Assembly: GCA_035542575.1 (NCBI GenBank)
Contig: DATKLE010000053.1
Coordinates: 1-37,743 of the forward strand
Direction: 5' to 3'
Source of the DNA: JAIQET01 sp035542575
Lineage (GTDB): Bacteria > Acidobacteriota > Terriglobia > Terriglobales > Acidobacteriaceae
DNA: 37,743 bases
Shown: positions 31,725-37,743 of the stretch, piece after piece
Layout of the letters: each line of letters opens with the position of its first letter
How positions within the stretch are numbered: the first letter of the stretch is position 1
Translations under genes and position numbers: made by a program
Notes under the pieces: generated by a model
What the model saw: the letters and a program-made list of their open reading frames with translations, nothing else
The model's database searches: none
What the model was told of the DNA's origin: nothing

Positions 31725-31838
31725 CTATCCTTGACGCTGCTTGTGTTTCGAGTTCACGCAGATCACCCGCACTACACCCTTGCGGTGGATGATCTTGCAC
31801 TTGTCGCAAATCTTCTTTACCGATGCTCGAACTTTCAT
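31725..31838 (-). CDS. rpmJ: 50S ribosomal protein L36 (zinc form)
   Basis: L36 is the smallest large-subunit protein, here 37 residues: MKVRASVKKICDKCKIIHRK followed by GVVRVICVNSKHKQRQG. The cysteines at 11, 14 and 27 and a histidine at 32 form the zinc site of the C+ type. The start ATG is at 31838 and TAG at 31725-31727, 9 bases before rpsM. It lies between infA and rpsM as in most bacteria. Confidence 0.97.
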   Translation of the reverse strand: MKVRASVKKICDKCKIIHRKGVVRVICVNSKHKQRQG

Positions 31839-31842
31839 AACC

Positions 31843-31866
31843 CAGCCTTCAGCCGTCAGCCTTCAG
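31843..31866. repeat. Tandem CAGCCTT/CAGCCGT words between infA and rpmJ
   Basis: CAGCCTTCAGCCGTCAGCCT at 31843-31862, continuing to 31866: three copies of a 7-8-base word on one side only. No clear opposing arm is seen. Confidence 0.5.
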
Positions 31867-31887
31867 AAAAACCGGCCAACAGACGGC

Positions 31888-32106
31888 TTATTTATAGCGA
31901 TACACGATCCTTCCGCGGTTCAGGTCGTAAGGCGAAAGCTCGACCGCCACCTTGTCGCCGGGCAAAATGCGGATGAAATTCTTGCGCATCTTTCCGCTGA
32001 CGTGCGCCAGCACCTGGTGCTTGTTCTCCAGTTCCACTTTGAACATGGCGTTGGGCAGCGGTTCGATGACCGTCGCCATAACCTCAATCGCGTCTTCCTT
32101 ACTCAT
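31888..32106 (-). CDS. infA: Translation initiation factor IF-1
   Basis: IF-1 is a one-domain OB-fold protein that blocks the A site during initiation. The 72-residue protein reads MSKEDAIEVMATVIEPLPNA and continues MFKVELENKHQVLAHVSGKM, then RKNFIRILPGDKVAVELSPY, ending DLNRGRIVYRYK. These are all hallmark IF-1 segments. The Shine-Dalgarno GGAGGGGA is close to ATG 32106. It lies after map and before rpmJ, the standard order. Confidence 0.98.
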   Translation of the reverse strand: MSKEDAIEVMATVIEPLPNAMFKVELENKHQVLAHVSGKMRKNFIRILPGDKVAVELSPYDLNRGRIVYRYK

Positions 32107-32185
32107 TCCCCTCCTGCAATCCCTGCTATCCTGCGGACCCTTCGCTGCGCCTTGACTTTCTCCGGTACTCGGACTCGCAACTGCC

Positions 32186-32938
32186 TTACCGTGTCAAAAT
32201 CATCGGCCCGTCTTTGGTCACGGCCACGCAGTGTTCGAAATGGGCGCTGTAACTGCCGTCGGCGGTTACCGCAGTCCACTTGTCTTCCAGCACGCGCGTC
32301 CCGGGCTTACCGGAATTCACCATGGGCTCGATCGCCAGCACCATGCCTTCCCGTAAGCGGGCTCCCTGTCCCCGGGTGCCGAAGTTCGGCACCTGCGGTT
32401 CTTCGTGCAACCTGGTCCCGATGCCGTGTCCCACAAACTCGCGCACCACGCTGAAGCCGTTGGCCTCCACAAATTCCTGCACCGCCGCGCCCACGTCTCC
32501 GACCGCGTTTCCGATGCGCGCCGCCTCGATGCCACGATACAGCGAAGCCTCGGTCACTTCCAGCAGCTTGCGCAATTCCGGCACGATCGAATCGTCCGCT
32601 GGCACCGTGATGGCGGCGTCGCCATAGTAACCATCTACCACCACGCCGCAATCAATCGAAACGATGTCGCCCGCCTTCAGCACCCGCTTCGTCGACGGAA
32701 TTCCGTGCACGATCTCGTCGTTGATCGAGGTGCAAAGCACGCAGGGATAATCATAATATCCCTTGAACGCGGGCTTGGCGCCCAGGTCCTTCATTTTCTG
32801 CTCGGCGGCGCGTTCCAGGTCCATCGTGCTTATCCCGGGCGCTACCAGCGCGCGCAGGTGATCGAGCACGTCGCGCACGATGCGGCCGCTGTGCCGCATC
32901 TTCTCAATCTCCGCCGCTGATTTACATACAATGGCCAT
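32186..32938 (-). CDS. map: Type I methionine aminopeptidase
   Basis: MAP removes the N-terminal methionine from new proteins. The 250-residue protein has the type I arrangement: His78 (VHGIP), Asp96 and Asp107 (DCGVVVDGYYGDAAIT), His171 (GHGIG), Glu204 (IEPM) and Glu235 (FEHC), so all metal ligands are present. The N-terminal start MAIVCKSAAEIEKMRHSGRI is standard. It sits directly after secY in the operon (90 bases), with no adk gene between them. The gap holds no array. ATG 32938. Confidence 0.97.
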   Translation of the reverse strand: MAIVCKSAAEIEKMRHSGRIVRDVLDHLRALVAPGISTMDLERAAEQKMKDLGAKPAFKGYYDYPCVLCTSINDEIVHGIPSTKRVLKAGDIVSIDCGVVVDGYYGDAAITVPADDSIVPELRKLLEVTEASLYRGIEAARIGNAVGDVGAAVQEFVEANGFSVVREFVGHGIGTRLHEEPQVPNFGTRGQGARLREGMVLAIEPMVNSGKPGTRVLEDKWTAVTADGSYSAHFEHCVAVTKDGPMILTR

Positions 32939-33028
32939 GCCCTAACGACCACCCGCAGCGGTCACGGCGCGGCTTTCCATTTCGCGGAACACCTGCCCGC
33001 TCACCTCACGCACCGGGGCGCAGCCGCG

Positions 33029-34417
33029 CTACGCCCACGTCCGGCGCCCGCGAATTCTTCCGCTGCGCGGGGTGAAACCGTCGTAGTGGCGCATGATGAG
33101 CTGTGCTTCGATCTGCGTCACTGTATCCATGGCCACGCCCACGACAATCAGCAGTGACGTGCCCCCGAAATAGAACGTCACTCCGAGGCCGCTGGTCACC
33201 CACGTGGGCAATCGCTCAAAGAACGCCCCCACCGCGCCAGGCAAGTGGTTCAGGTGAATGCCGGCAATCATCCATTCGGGAATAAATGAAATGATAATCA
33301 GGTACAGCGCGCCCACCAGCGTGATGCGGGTCAGAATCTCGTTGATATGGTCTGCGGTACGCCTGCCGGGGCGGATGCCGGGGATGAACCCGCCATACTT
33401 CCGCATGTTGTCGGCCACTTCATTGGGGTTGAAGACAATGGACACATAGAAGTAGGCGAAGAAGATGATGCCGACCGCATACAGGAACGTGTACAGCGGC
33501 TCGCCCCAACCCAAAGCGTGCATGATGGGTGCGAAGTAGCGGTTGTCCCGCAACCCGTAACCCATGGTCTGTGGCAAGGTCAAAATCGAGGAAGCGAAAA
33601 TGACCGGCATCACGCCGCCGGCGTTGACGCGCAACGGCAGGTGCGTCGACTGCCCGCCCATGACCTTGCGCCCCACAACGCGCTTGGCATACTGCACCGG
33701 GATGCGGCGTTCACTGCGCTCAACATAAACGATGAAGGCCACTATCAGGATCATCAGACCGACCAGGAGGATCATGGCCGGGGCTGTGAACGCCCCCCAG
33801 GCGTCGGTGCGCACCTTATCCATCAAATCCGCCACGCCGCGGGGCAGGCCCACCACGATGCCGGCAAAAATCAGCAGCGACATGCCGTTGCCCACACCGC
33901 GCTCGGTGATCTGCTCGCCCAGCCACATGATGAAGGCGCTGCCCGTGGTCAGAGTCAGCATGGTCATCAGGATGAAACCAACCCCTGGATTGACGACAAA
34001 GTCGCCGCCTTTTTGCAGACTGATGGCGATACCCAGCGACTGGATGGCACTCAGCAACACGGTCAGGTAGCGCGTCCACTGCGTGATCTTCTTGCGCCCC
34101 AGTTCGCCTTCCTTCTGCAGCTTGGCCAGCGGCTCATAGACCACGGTCAGCAACTGCAGAATGATGGAAGCGGTGATGTAGGGCATGATGCCCAGGGCAA
34201 AGATGGTCAGACGGCGCAGTTGCCCGCCCGAGAACAGGTCCACAAAGCCCAGGAACGTGCCCCGGTTCTGCTCGAAGAACTGCTGCAGCTTGTCGGCATT
34301 GACTCCCGGCGTGGGGATGTGCCCGCCCAGGCGGTACACCGCCAGCAGCCCCAGCGTAAACAGAATGCGTTTCCGCAGGTCCGGAATACGGAATACGTTG
34401 GCCAGTTTCTCGAACAT
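33029..34417 (-). CDS. secY: Protein translocase subunit SecY
   Basis: SecY forms the protein-conducting channel of the inner membrane. The 462-residue protein has ten membrane helices. It starts MFEKLANVFRIPDLRKRILF and includes GLLAVYRLGGHIPTPGVNAD, ALGIMPYITASIILQLLTVV, RIPVQYAKRVVGRKVMGGQS, LPLRVNAGGVMPVIFASSIL, NMRKYGGFIPGIRPGRRTAD and a basic tail (RSGRIRGRRTWA). The ATG overlaps the TAA of rplO by one base (TAATG), so the two are translationally coupled. ATG 34417. Identification is certain. Confidence 0.98.
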   Translation of the reverse strand: MFEKLANVFRIPDLRKRILFTLGLLAVYRLGGHIPTPGVNADKLQQFFEQNRGTFLGFVDLFSGGQLRRLTIFALGIMPYITASIILQLLTVVYEPLAKLQKEGELGRKKITQWTRYLTVLLSAIQSLGIAISLQKGGDFVVNPGVGFILMTMLTLTTGSAFIMWLGEQITERGVGNGMSLLIFAGIVVGLPRGVADLMDKVRTDAWGAFTAPAMILLVGLMILIVAFIVYVERSERRIPVQYAKRVVGRKVMGGQSTHLPLRVNAGGVMPVIFASSILTLPQTMGYGLRDNRYFAPIMHALGWGEPLYTFLYAVGIIFFAYFYVSIVFNPNEVADNMRKYGGFIPGIRPGRRTADHINEILTRITLVGALYLIIISFIPEWMIAGIHLNHLPGAVGAFFERLPTWVTSGLGVTFYFGGTSLLIVVGVAMDTVTQIEAQLIMRHYDGFTPRSGRIRGRRTWA

Positions 34418-34854
34418 TACTGCAAGACCTCGAACTTGCCGCCGGCTTTGGTGATCTTCTCCTGCGCCGACTTGGAGAACTTATGCGCCTGCACGGTGAG
34501 CGCCGTTTTGAGCTCGCCGTCGCCCAGGACCTTGATGGGAAGCTGGCTGTGCACCACGCCTGCCTTGCGCAGCACGTCCGGCGTAATCGTAGTCTCGCCC
34601 ATCGCTGCCAGCTTTTCCAGGTTTACGATGCTGTATTCCTTGCGGAAGATGTTGGTGAACCCGCGCTTGGGCATGCGGCGGTGCAAGGGCATCTGGCCGC
34701 CTTCAAAGCCGCGCAGCATGCGCGATCCGCTGCGTGAGCGCTGCCCTTTGTGTCCGCGGGTGGAGGTCTTCCCCATCCCCGAGCCCATGCCGCGGCCCAC
34801 ACGCTTGCGGTTCTCCGACGCTTTCTTCGGTGCGTGAATGTTTGAAAGATTCAT
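34417..34854 (-). CDS. rplO: 50S ribosomal protein L15
   Basis: L15 binds 23S rRNA during early large-subunit assembly. The 145-residue protein starts MNLSNIHAPKKASENRKRVG and has the basic N-terminal region (GRGMGSGMGKTSTRGHKGQR, SRSGSRMLRGFEGGQMPLHR) with the family globular C-terminal half (VLRKAGVVHSQLPIKVLGDG, ELKTALTVQAHKFSKSAQEK). The end overlaps secY. The gap to rpmD is only 24 bases and contains no array. ATG 34854. Confidence 0.98.
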   Translation of the reverse strand: MNLSNIHAPKKASENRKRVGRGMGSGMGKTSTRGHKGQRSRSGSRMLRGFEGGQMPLHRRMPKRGFTNIFRKEYSIVNLEKLAAMGETTITPDVLRKAGVVHSQLPIKVLGDGELKTALTVQAHKFSKSAQEKITKAGGKFEVLQ

Positions 34855-34878
34855 ATGACTCTCTGCATCTCACCTGCA

Positions 34879-35079
34879 CTACTGCACAATCTCCACCAGG
34901 TGCTGCACCTTAGCCACCATGCCGCGAATCGCGGGGGTGTCCGGGCGCTCAATCACCTGATTCAGCCGGGTGAACCCCAGGCCCTTGACCACCAGCTTGT
35001 GCTTCACCGGCGAACAGATCGCGGAACGCACCCACTTGAGCTGGATCTTGCCGCCACCCGTATTCGATTTCTTTGCCAT
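34879..35079 (-). CDS. rpmD: 50S ribosomal protein L30
   Basis: L30 is a small large-subunit protein. The 66-residue protein starts MAKKSNTGGGKIQLKWVRSA, continues ICSPVKHKLVVKGLGFTRLN and ends QVIERPDTPAIRGMVAKVQH with LVEIVQ. The GLGFTRLNQ and DTPAIRGMV motifs are those of the family. The ATG at 35079 is chosen over the open frame to 35115, which gives unlike-family residues. GAGGAA lies 10 bases upstream. It follows rpsE with a 39-base gap that has no array. Confidence 0.95.
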   Translation of the reverse strand: MAKKSNTGGGKIQLKWVRSAICSPVKHKLVVKGLGFTRLNQVIERPDTPAIRGMVAKVQHLVEIVQ

Positions 35080-35118
35080 CGCTTCCGTTCCTCGAAATTC
35101 CTCGCTGCGCACCACCCG

Positions 35119-35628
35119 CTACAGCTCTTCCGCGGGCTTACCGCGCAGCGCGGCCACCGCGTCTTTATTCTTCAGTTTCTTAAGCGCGTCAAAAGTCGCC
35201 TTGATCACGTTGTGCGGGTTAGTCGTCCCGATCGATTTGGTGAGCACATTCTGCACCCCGGCCGAGGTCATGACCGCGCGCACCGCACCTCCGGCGATCA
35301 CCCCAGTGCCTTCCGGCGCCGGTTTGAGCAGAACCCTGCCCGAACCATAACGGCCCAGCACCAAATGCGGGATGGTGGTCTGGGTCAGGTTCACTCGCAC
35401 CAGGTTCTTCTTGGCCGACTCAATCCCCTTGCGGATGGCCTGCGGAACTTCCTTCGCCTTCCCCGAGCCATATCCCACCACCGCTGCGGTTGGATCCCCC
35501 ACCACGACCAGGGCCGCAAAGGAGAGGTTCTTGCCGCCTTTGACGACTTTGGTGACCCGGTTGATGGCGACCACCTGGTCTTTGAGTTGGTAAGCGCCCG
35601 CGTCCAGCTTCTTCATCACTGTTGGCAT
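35119..35628 (-). CDS. rpsE: 30S ribosomal protein S5
   Basis: S5 helps translational accuracy and mRNA unwinding at the entry channel. The 169-residue protein has the S5 double-stranded-RNA-binding segment (LKDQVVAINRVTKVVKGGKN, LSFAALVVVGDPTAAVVGYG, SGKAKEVPQAIRKGIESAKK) and the C-terminal domain (GTGVIAGGAVRAVMTSAGVQ, NVLTKSIGTTNPHNVIKATF). The N-terminal part is shorter than in some bacteria. ATG 35628. No strong Shine-Dalgarno is visible. The gap to rplR is 90 bases and filled by an array. Confidence 0.97.
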   Translation of the reverse strand: MPTVMKKLDAGAYQLKDQVVAINRVTKVVKGGKNLSFAALVVVGDPTAAVVGYGSGKAKEVPQAIRKGIESAKKNLVRVNLTQTTIPHLVLGRYGSGRVLLKPAPEGTGVIAGGAVRAVMTSAGVQNVLTKSIGTTNPHNVIKATFDALKKLKNKDAVAALRGKPAEEL

Positions 35629-35645
35629 TCTTTGAATTCTCGATT

Positions 35646-35713
35646 CCAGCCTCTGGCTGCTGGCTCCCGGCTTCTAGCGATCGCTAATAGCTGGTAGCCG
35701 GTAGCCGGTAGCT
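35646..35713. repeat. Array with perfect 12-base palindrome between rplR and rpsE
   Basis: Words CCTCTGGCTGCTGGCTCCCG (35650-35669) on the left, and GTAGCCGGTAGCCGGTAGC (35694-35712) on the right, with the perfect palindrome TAGCGATCGCTA at 35675-35686 in the middle. The right end is 6 bases from the rplR stop. Confidence 0.7.
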
Positions 35714-35718
35714 TCTTC

Positions 35719-36084
35719 TTAAAACTGCAGTCCCGCCTCCCGCGCGGCATCGGCCAGGGCCTTCACCCGCCCGTGATAGAGGTAACCGCCGCGATCGAAC
35801 ACCGCCTTGGTGATGCCCTTGGTCTTGGCCCGCTCGGCGATGGCCTTGCCCACACATTTGGCGGCCGCCAGGTTGCCTCCCGTGCGACGCTCGCCCTCCT
35901 TGCCCTCGGCCGAATTGGCGGCAACCAGGGTGACGCCCTTGAGGTCGTCGATCAACTGCACATAGATGTGGTTGAGCGAGCGGTACACGTTCAAACGTGG
36001 CCGCTCCGCCGTGCCCATCAACTTCTTGCGAATGCGCTCATGCACCCGCCGCCGCGTCTGATTCTTCGATAATTGCGTCAGCAT
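35719..36084 (-). CDS. rplR: 50S ribosomal protein L18
   Basis: L18 binds 5S rRNA. The 121-residue protein starts MLTQLSKNQTRRRVHERIRK, then KLMGTAERPRLNVYRSLNHI, YVQLIDDLKGVTLVAANSAE, GGNLAAAKCVGKAIAERAKT and KGITKAVFDRGGYLYHGRVK. The end (ALADAAREAGLQF) is typical. ATG 36084 has AAGGA 6 bases upstream, next to the array. Gap to rplF 77 bases, filled by GGTCGTT words. Confidence 0.98.
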   Translation of the reverse strand: MLTQLSKNQTRRRVHERIRKKLMGTAERPRLNVYRSLNHIYVQLIDDLKGVTLVAANSAEGKEGERRTGGNLAAAKCVGKAIAERAKTKGITKAVFDRGGYLYHGRVKALADAAREAGLQF

Positions 36085-36090
36085 GATCAG

Positions 36091-36159
36091 TCCTTGGTCG
36101 TTGGTCGTTCGTTAACATCGGGTGGCTGGCCAACGACCAACGGCCAGCGACTAACGACG
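36091..36159. repeat. Inverted GGTCGTT array between rplF and rplR
   Basis: TCCTTGGTCGTTGGTCGTTC at 36091-36110 opposes GGCCAACGACCAACGGCCAG at 36128-36147 (continuing CGACTAACGACG). The right end is 2 bases from the rplF stop codon. The loop is about 15 bases. Confidence 0.8.
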
Positions 36160-36161
36160 TC

Positions 36162-36701
36162 TTACTTCGCTCCTGTCTTTCCGACCTTCTTCTTCAGGCG
36201 CTCGCCGGCATAGCGGACGCCCTTGTTCTTGTAGGGGTCGGGCGGACGCAGGCCGCGCATCTCCGCCGCCACCTGCCCCACCTTCTGCCGATCAATCCCG
36301 CTGACGGTGAGCTTGGTCTGCTTGGGATCGATAGCCACCTCAATCCCCGACGGCAGCGGGTATTCGATGGGATGGGAGTATCCCAGATTAAATACCACCG
36401 TGGCTTTGCCCTTCATCTCGGCGCGATACCCGATGCCGACGATTTCCAACTCCCGCGTCCAGCCCTTGGTGACGCCTTCCACGGCGTTGTTCACCAGTGC
36501 TCGCGCCAGTCCGTGCAACGCGGACTGCGAATCGTTCTCGCGAATGGCCACCAGGTGGCCGTCCTGCTGCTCCATGCGAATGCCCGGCGGCAGGGAAGTG
36601 TCCAGCTTCCCCTTGGGGCCCTGCACGGCCACTGTGCTGCCGTCAATCTTGACCGTCACTCCCTTGGGGAGCGTGATTGGCTTTTTTCCAATTCGTGACA
36701 T
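36162..36701 (-). CDS. rplF: 50S ribosomal protein L6
   Basis: L6 lies near the factor-binding centre of the large subunit. From ATG 36701 it is 179 residues: MSRIGKKPITLPKGVTVKID, then DGSTVAVQGPKGKLDTSLPP, SALHGLARALVNNAVEGVTK, LEIVGIGYRAEMKGKATVVF, NLGYSHPIEYPLPSGIEVAI and MRGLRPPDPYKNKGVRYAGE. The open frame continues upstream to 36752, but that part is in the repeat region and unlike L6. The family length is about 175-180, in agreement. Confidence 0.98.
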   Translation of the reverse strand: MSRIGKKPITLPKGVTVKIDGSTVAVQGPKGKLDTSLPPGIRMEQQDGHLVAIRENDSQSALHGLARALVNNAVEGVTKGWTRELEIVGIGYRAEMKGKATVVFNLGYSHPIEYPLPSGIEVAIDPKQTKLTVSGIDRQKVGQVAAEMRGLRPPDPYKNKGVRYAGERLKKKVGKTGAK

Positions 36702-36720
36702 AGGTTCAACTCTCAGGTTA

Positions 36721-36757
36721 AGCCGCTGGCCGGGCCAGTAGCTGTCAGCCACCCGCT
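36721..36757. repeat. Short palindromic gap element between rpsH and rplF
   Basis: CTGGCCGGGCCAG at 36726-36738 is a 6-base stem around one base. It is flanked by related words (GTAGCTG, CAGCCACCCGCTACC) up to the rpsH stop. It is a short member of the array class. Confidence 0.55.
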
Positions 36758-37154
36758 ACCATATCTGACAAAGCACCTCGCCGCCCACGCCTTCCTTGCG
36801 GGCCTGGCGTCCCGTCATCACGCCGCGCGGCGTGGTGAGGATGTTGATGCCCAGTCCTCCCAGCACCCGTGGAATCTCACTGCGCCGCACGTACACCCGG
36901 CAGCCCGGCCGGGAGACGCGCTCCACGTTGGAGATCGCGGCTTCATTGTTGCTGCCGTACTTCAGGTAGATGCGCACGACCTTGTGCCCTTCCTCTTCCG
37001 TCGGCTTGAAATTGGAAATGTAGCCCTCCTCCTTGAGGATGCGGGCAATCTCCAGCTTCAGTTTGGAAGCGGGGACATCCACCTTCTGGTGCCGCGCACG
37101 AATCGCGTTACGAATGCGCGCCAGCATGTCTGCGACCGGATCGGTCAACCTCAT
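36756..37154 (-). CDS. rpsH: 30S ribosomal protein S8
   Basis: S8 binds the central domain of 16S rRNA and, in E. coli, represses the spc operon. The protein from ATG 37154 is 132 residues: MRLTDPVADMLARIRNAIRA, RHQKVDVPASKLKLEIARIL, KEEGYISNFKPTEEEGHKVV, RIYLKYGSNNEAAISNVERV, SRPGCRVYVRRSEIPRVLGG and LGINILTTPRGVMTGRQARK. Longer open frames to 37319 have unlike-family residues from the array. GGAG about 10 bases upstream serves as ribosome binding site. Confidence 0.98.
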   Translation of the reverse strand: MRLTDPVADMLARIRNAIRARHQKVDVPASKLKLEIARILKEEGYISNFKPTEEEGHKVVRIYLKYGSNNEAAISNVERVSRPGCRVYVRRSEIPRVLGGLGINILTTPRGVMTGRQARKEGVGGEVLCQIW

Positions 37155-37218
37155 CGTTTGCTTCTCCTCAAGCCGCCCGTTCGCTCCGCTCTTTGCGGAG
37201 AACCTGCGGCAGCTGATT

Positions 37219-37340
37219 CGTCGTTGGTCGCTGGTCGTTAGTCGTTGGCACAACCGACCATCGCGCCCATAGACTTTCCTGCTTTGCGCCCAGAAACAGC
37301 GTCTGAGTCCCGTCGTCACGAACGACTAACGACCAAAGAC
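37219..37340. repeat. Inverted GGTCGTT array between rpsN and rpsH
   Basis: CGTCGTTGGTCGCTGGTCGT at 37219-37238 (continuing TAGTCGTTGGC) opposes ACGAACGACTAACGACCAAA at 37318-37337, with a loop of about 68 bases. The right arm ends 4 bases before the rpsN stop codon region. It lies in a 190-base gap. Confidence 0.8.
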
Positions 37341-37344
37341 GGTG

Positions 37345-37530
37345 TTACCAGGACGACTTCGAGACCCCGGGAATCTCTCCCCGCAACGCCAGCCCGCGGA
37401 AACACAGGCGGCAGATGCCAAACTTGCGCAGGTACCCCCGCGGCCGTCCACAGATCTTGCAGCGGTTGTGTCTGCGGCTTGAAAACTTGGGCTTCTTCGC
37501 GTCCTTGACTCGCTTTGCTGTTGTAGCCAC
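37345..37530 (-). CDS. rpsN: 30S ribosomal protein S14 type Z (zinc form)
   Basis: S14 sits in the head of the small subunit. The 61-residue zinc form starts MATTAKRVKDAKKPKFSSRR, with CKICGRPRGYLRKFGICRLC carrying both cysteine pairs (CxxC, then CxxC), and ends FRGLALRGEIPGVSKSSW. This short form is typical of many bacteria and differs from the longer zinc-free type. It lies between rplE and rpsH as usual. ATG 37530. Confidence 0.97.
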   Translation of the reverse strand: MATTAKRVKDAKKPKFSSRRHNRCKICGRPRGYLRKFGICRLCFRGLALRGEIPGVSKSSW

Positions 37531-37535
37531 TTTGC

Positions 37536-37606
37536 TCCTGGCTCCTGGCTGTTAGCTCAAGCTCGCAGCCTTCGATCCAAATTCTCGAAACTTGCAACTC
37601 GCAACC
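37536..37606. repeat. Degenerate word arrays between rplE and rpsN
   Basis: TCCTGGCTCCTGGCTGTTAG (37537-37556) and ACTTGCAACTCGCAACC (37590-37606) are tandem words on the two sides, but I see no good pairing. It is placed here because other gaps have the same layout. Confidence 0.35.
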
Positions 37607-37609
37607 GCT

Positions 37610-37743
37610 TCACGCCCGGAAAGGCATCCCCAGGTGCTTCAGCAGCGCCCGCGCCTGCTCGTCGCTGCGCGCCGTAGTCACGATGGTGACGTTCATGCCC
37701 TTCAACTTGTCCACCTTGGCGTAGTCAATTTCCGGAAAAATCA
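37610..37743 (-). CDS. rplE: 50S ribosomal protein L5 (C-terminal end only)
   Basis: Only the last 43 residues are inside the window: IFPEIDYAKVDKLKGMNVTI, VTTARSDEQARALLKHLGMP and FRA. They match the L5 C-terminus (FPEIDYDK, NITIVTTA, LLKLLGMPFR). The position before rpsN is the standard one. The N-terminal three quarters lie beyond the right edge. Confidence 0.93.
   Translation of the reverse strand, partial: IFPEIDYAKVDKLKGMNVTIVTTARSDEQARALLKHLGMPFRA

Noticed and set aside
33347..34837. Long plus-strand frame over secY and rplO
   Set aside because: It is the shadow of two secure minus-strand genes.

Overview
The window is GC-rich bacterial chromosome, most likely from an Acidobacteriota genome of the Terriglobia (Koribacter/Sulfotelmatobacter-like) type. 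That placement is an inference from general recall: a secreted VWA-domain protein with a degenerate metal site, small conserved proteins of unknown function, and many short inverted repeats between genes. No rRNA, tRNA, CRISPR, prophage or transposase gene was seen.

Layout. Bases 1-5064 carry recJ (cut by the window edge), an unknown protein, a secreted LolA-like protein, an HNH endonuclease, a ComF-type phosphoribosyltransferase and a small zinc-ribbon protein. Bases 5285-12771 are a plus-strand block: OPT transporter, YggS, DUF167, POT transporter, AlkD-like HEAT protein, M24 peptidase and two small membrane proteins. Bases 13012-15816 carry a GNAT acetyltransferase and an ArnT-like glycosyltransferase. 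Bases 15889-23149 are the minus-strand rimP-nusA-infB-DUF503-rbfA-nrnA translation/RNA cluster. Bases 23423-28000 hold a secreted VWA protein, divergent guaB, a VanZ-like protein and a membrane-anchored unknown. From 28183 to the right edge, on the minus strand, runs the spc/alpha ribosomal operon: rplE(partial)-rpsN-rpsH-rplF-rplR-rpsE-rpmD-rplO-secY-map-infA-rpmJ-rpsM-rpsK-rpsD-rpoA-rplQ. It ends in a strong intrinsic terminator at 28106-28138.

How the genes work together. The two right-hand minus-strand blocks are the core translation and transcription machinery: ribosomal proteins, RNA polymerase alpha, SecY, initiation factors 1 and 2, NusA, ribosome maturation factors, methionine aminopeptidase and oligoribonuclease. 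The left plus-strand block combines two peptide-transporter families with an Xaa-Pro-type peptidase, suggesting peptide uptake and breakdown.

The most unusual signal is outside the genes. Most same-strand gaps hold a pair of short arrays built from a 6-14 base word. The array after the upstream stop codon is roughly the reverse complement of the array before the next start codon. The word differs from gap to gap (GGTCGTT, GGTAGCT, CAGTCGT, GATTGAT, CTAGCTTCTAGCCA and others). These arrays occur even between ribosomal-protein genes, and one has become part of the rbfA coding sequence. A second repeat family, with four copies (2931, 8168, 10784, 12806), has GTCATCC...GGATGAC ends and modules whose outer and inner parts are conserved while a small hairpin between them varies. 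No gene-free stretch exceeds 300 bases.
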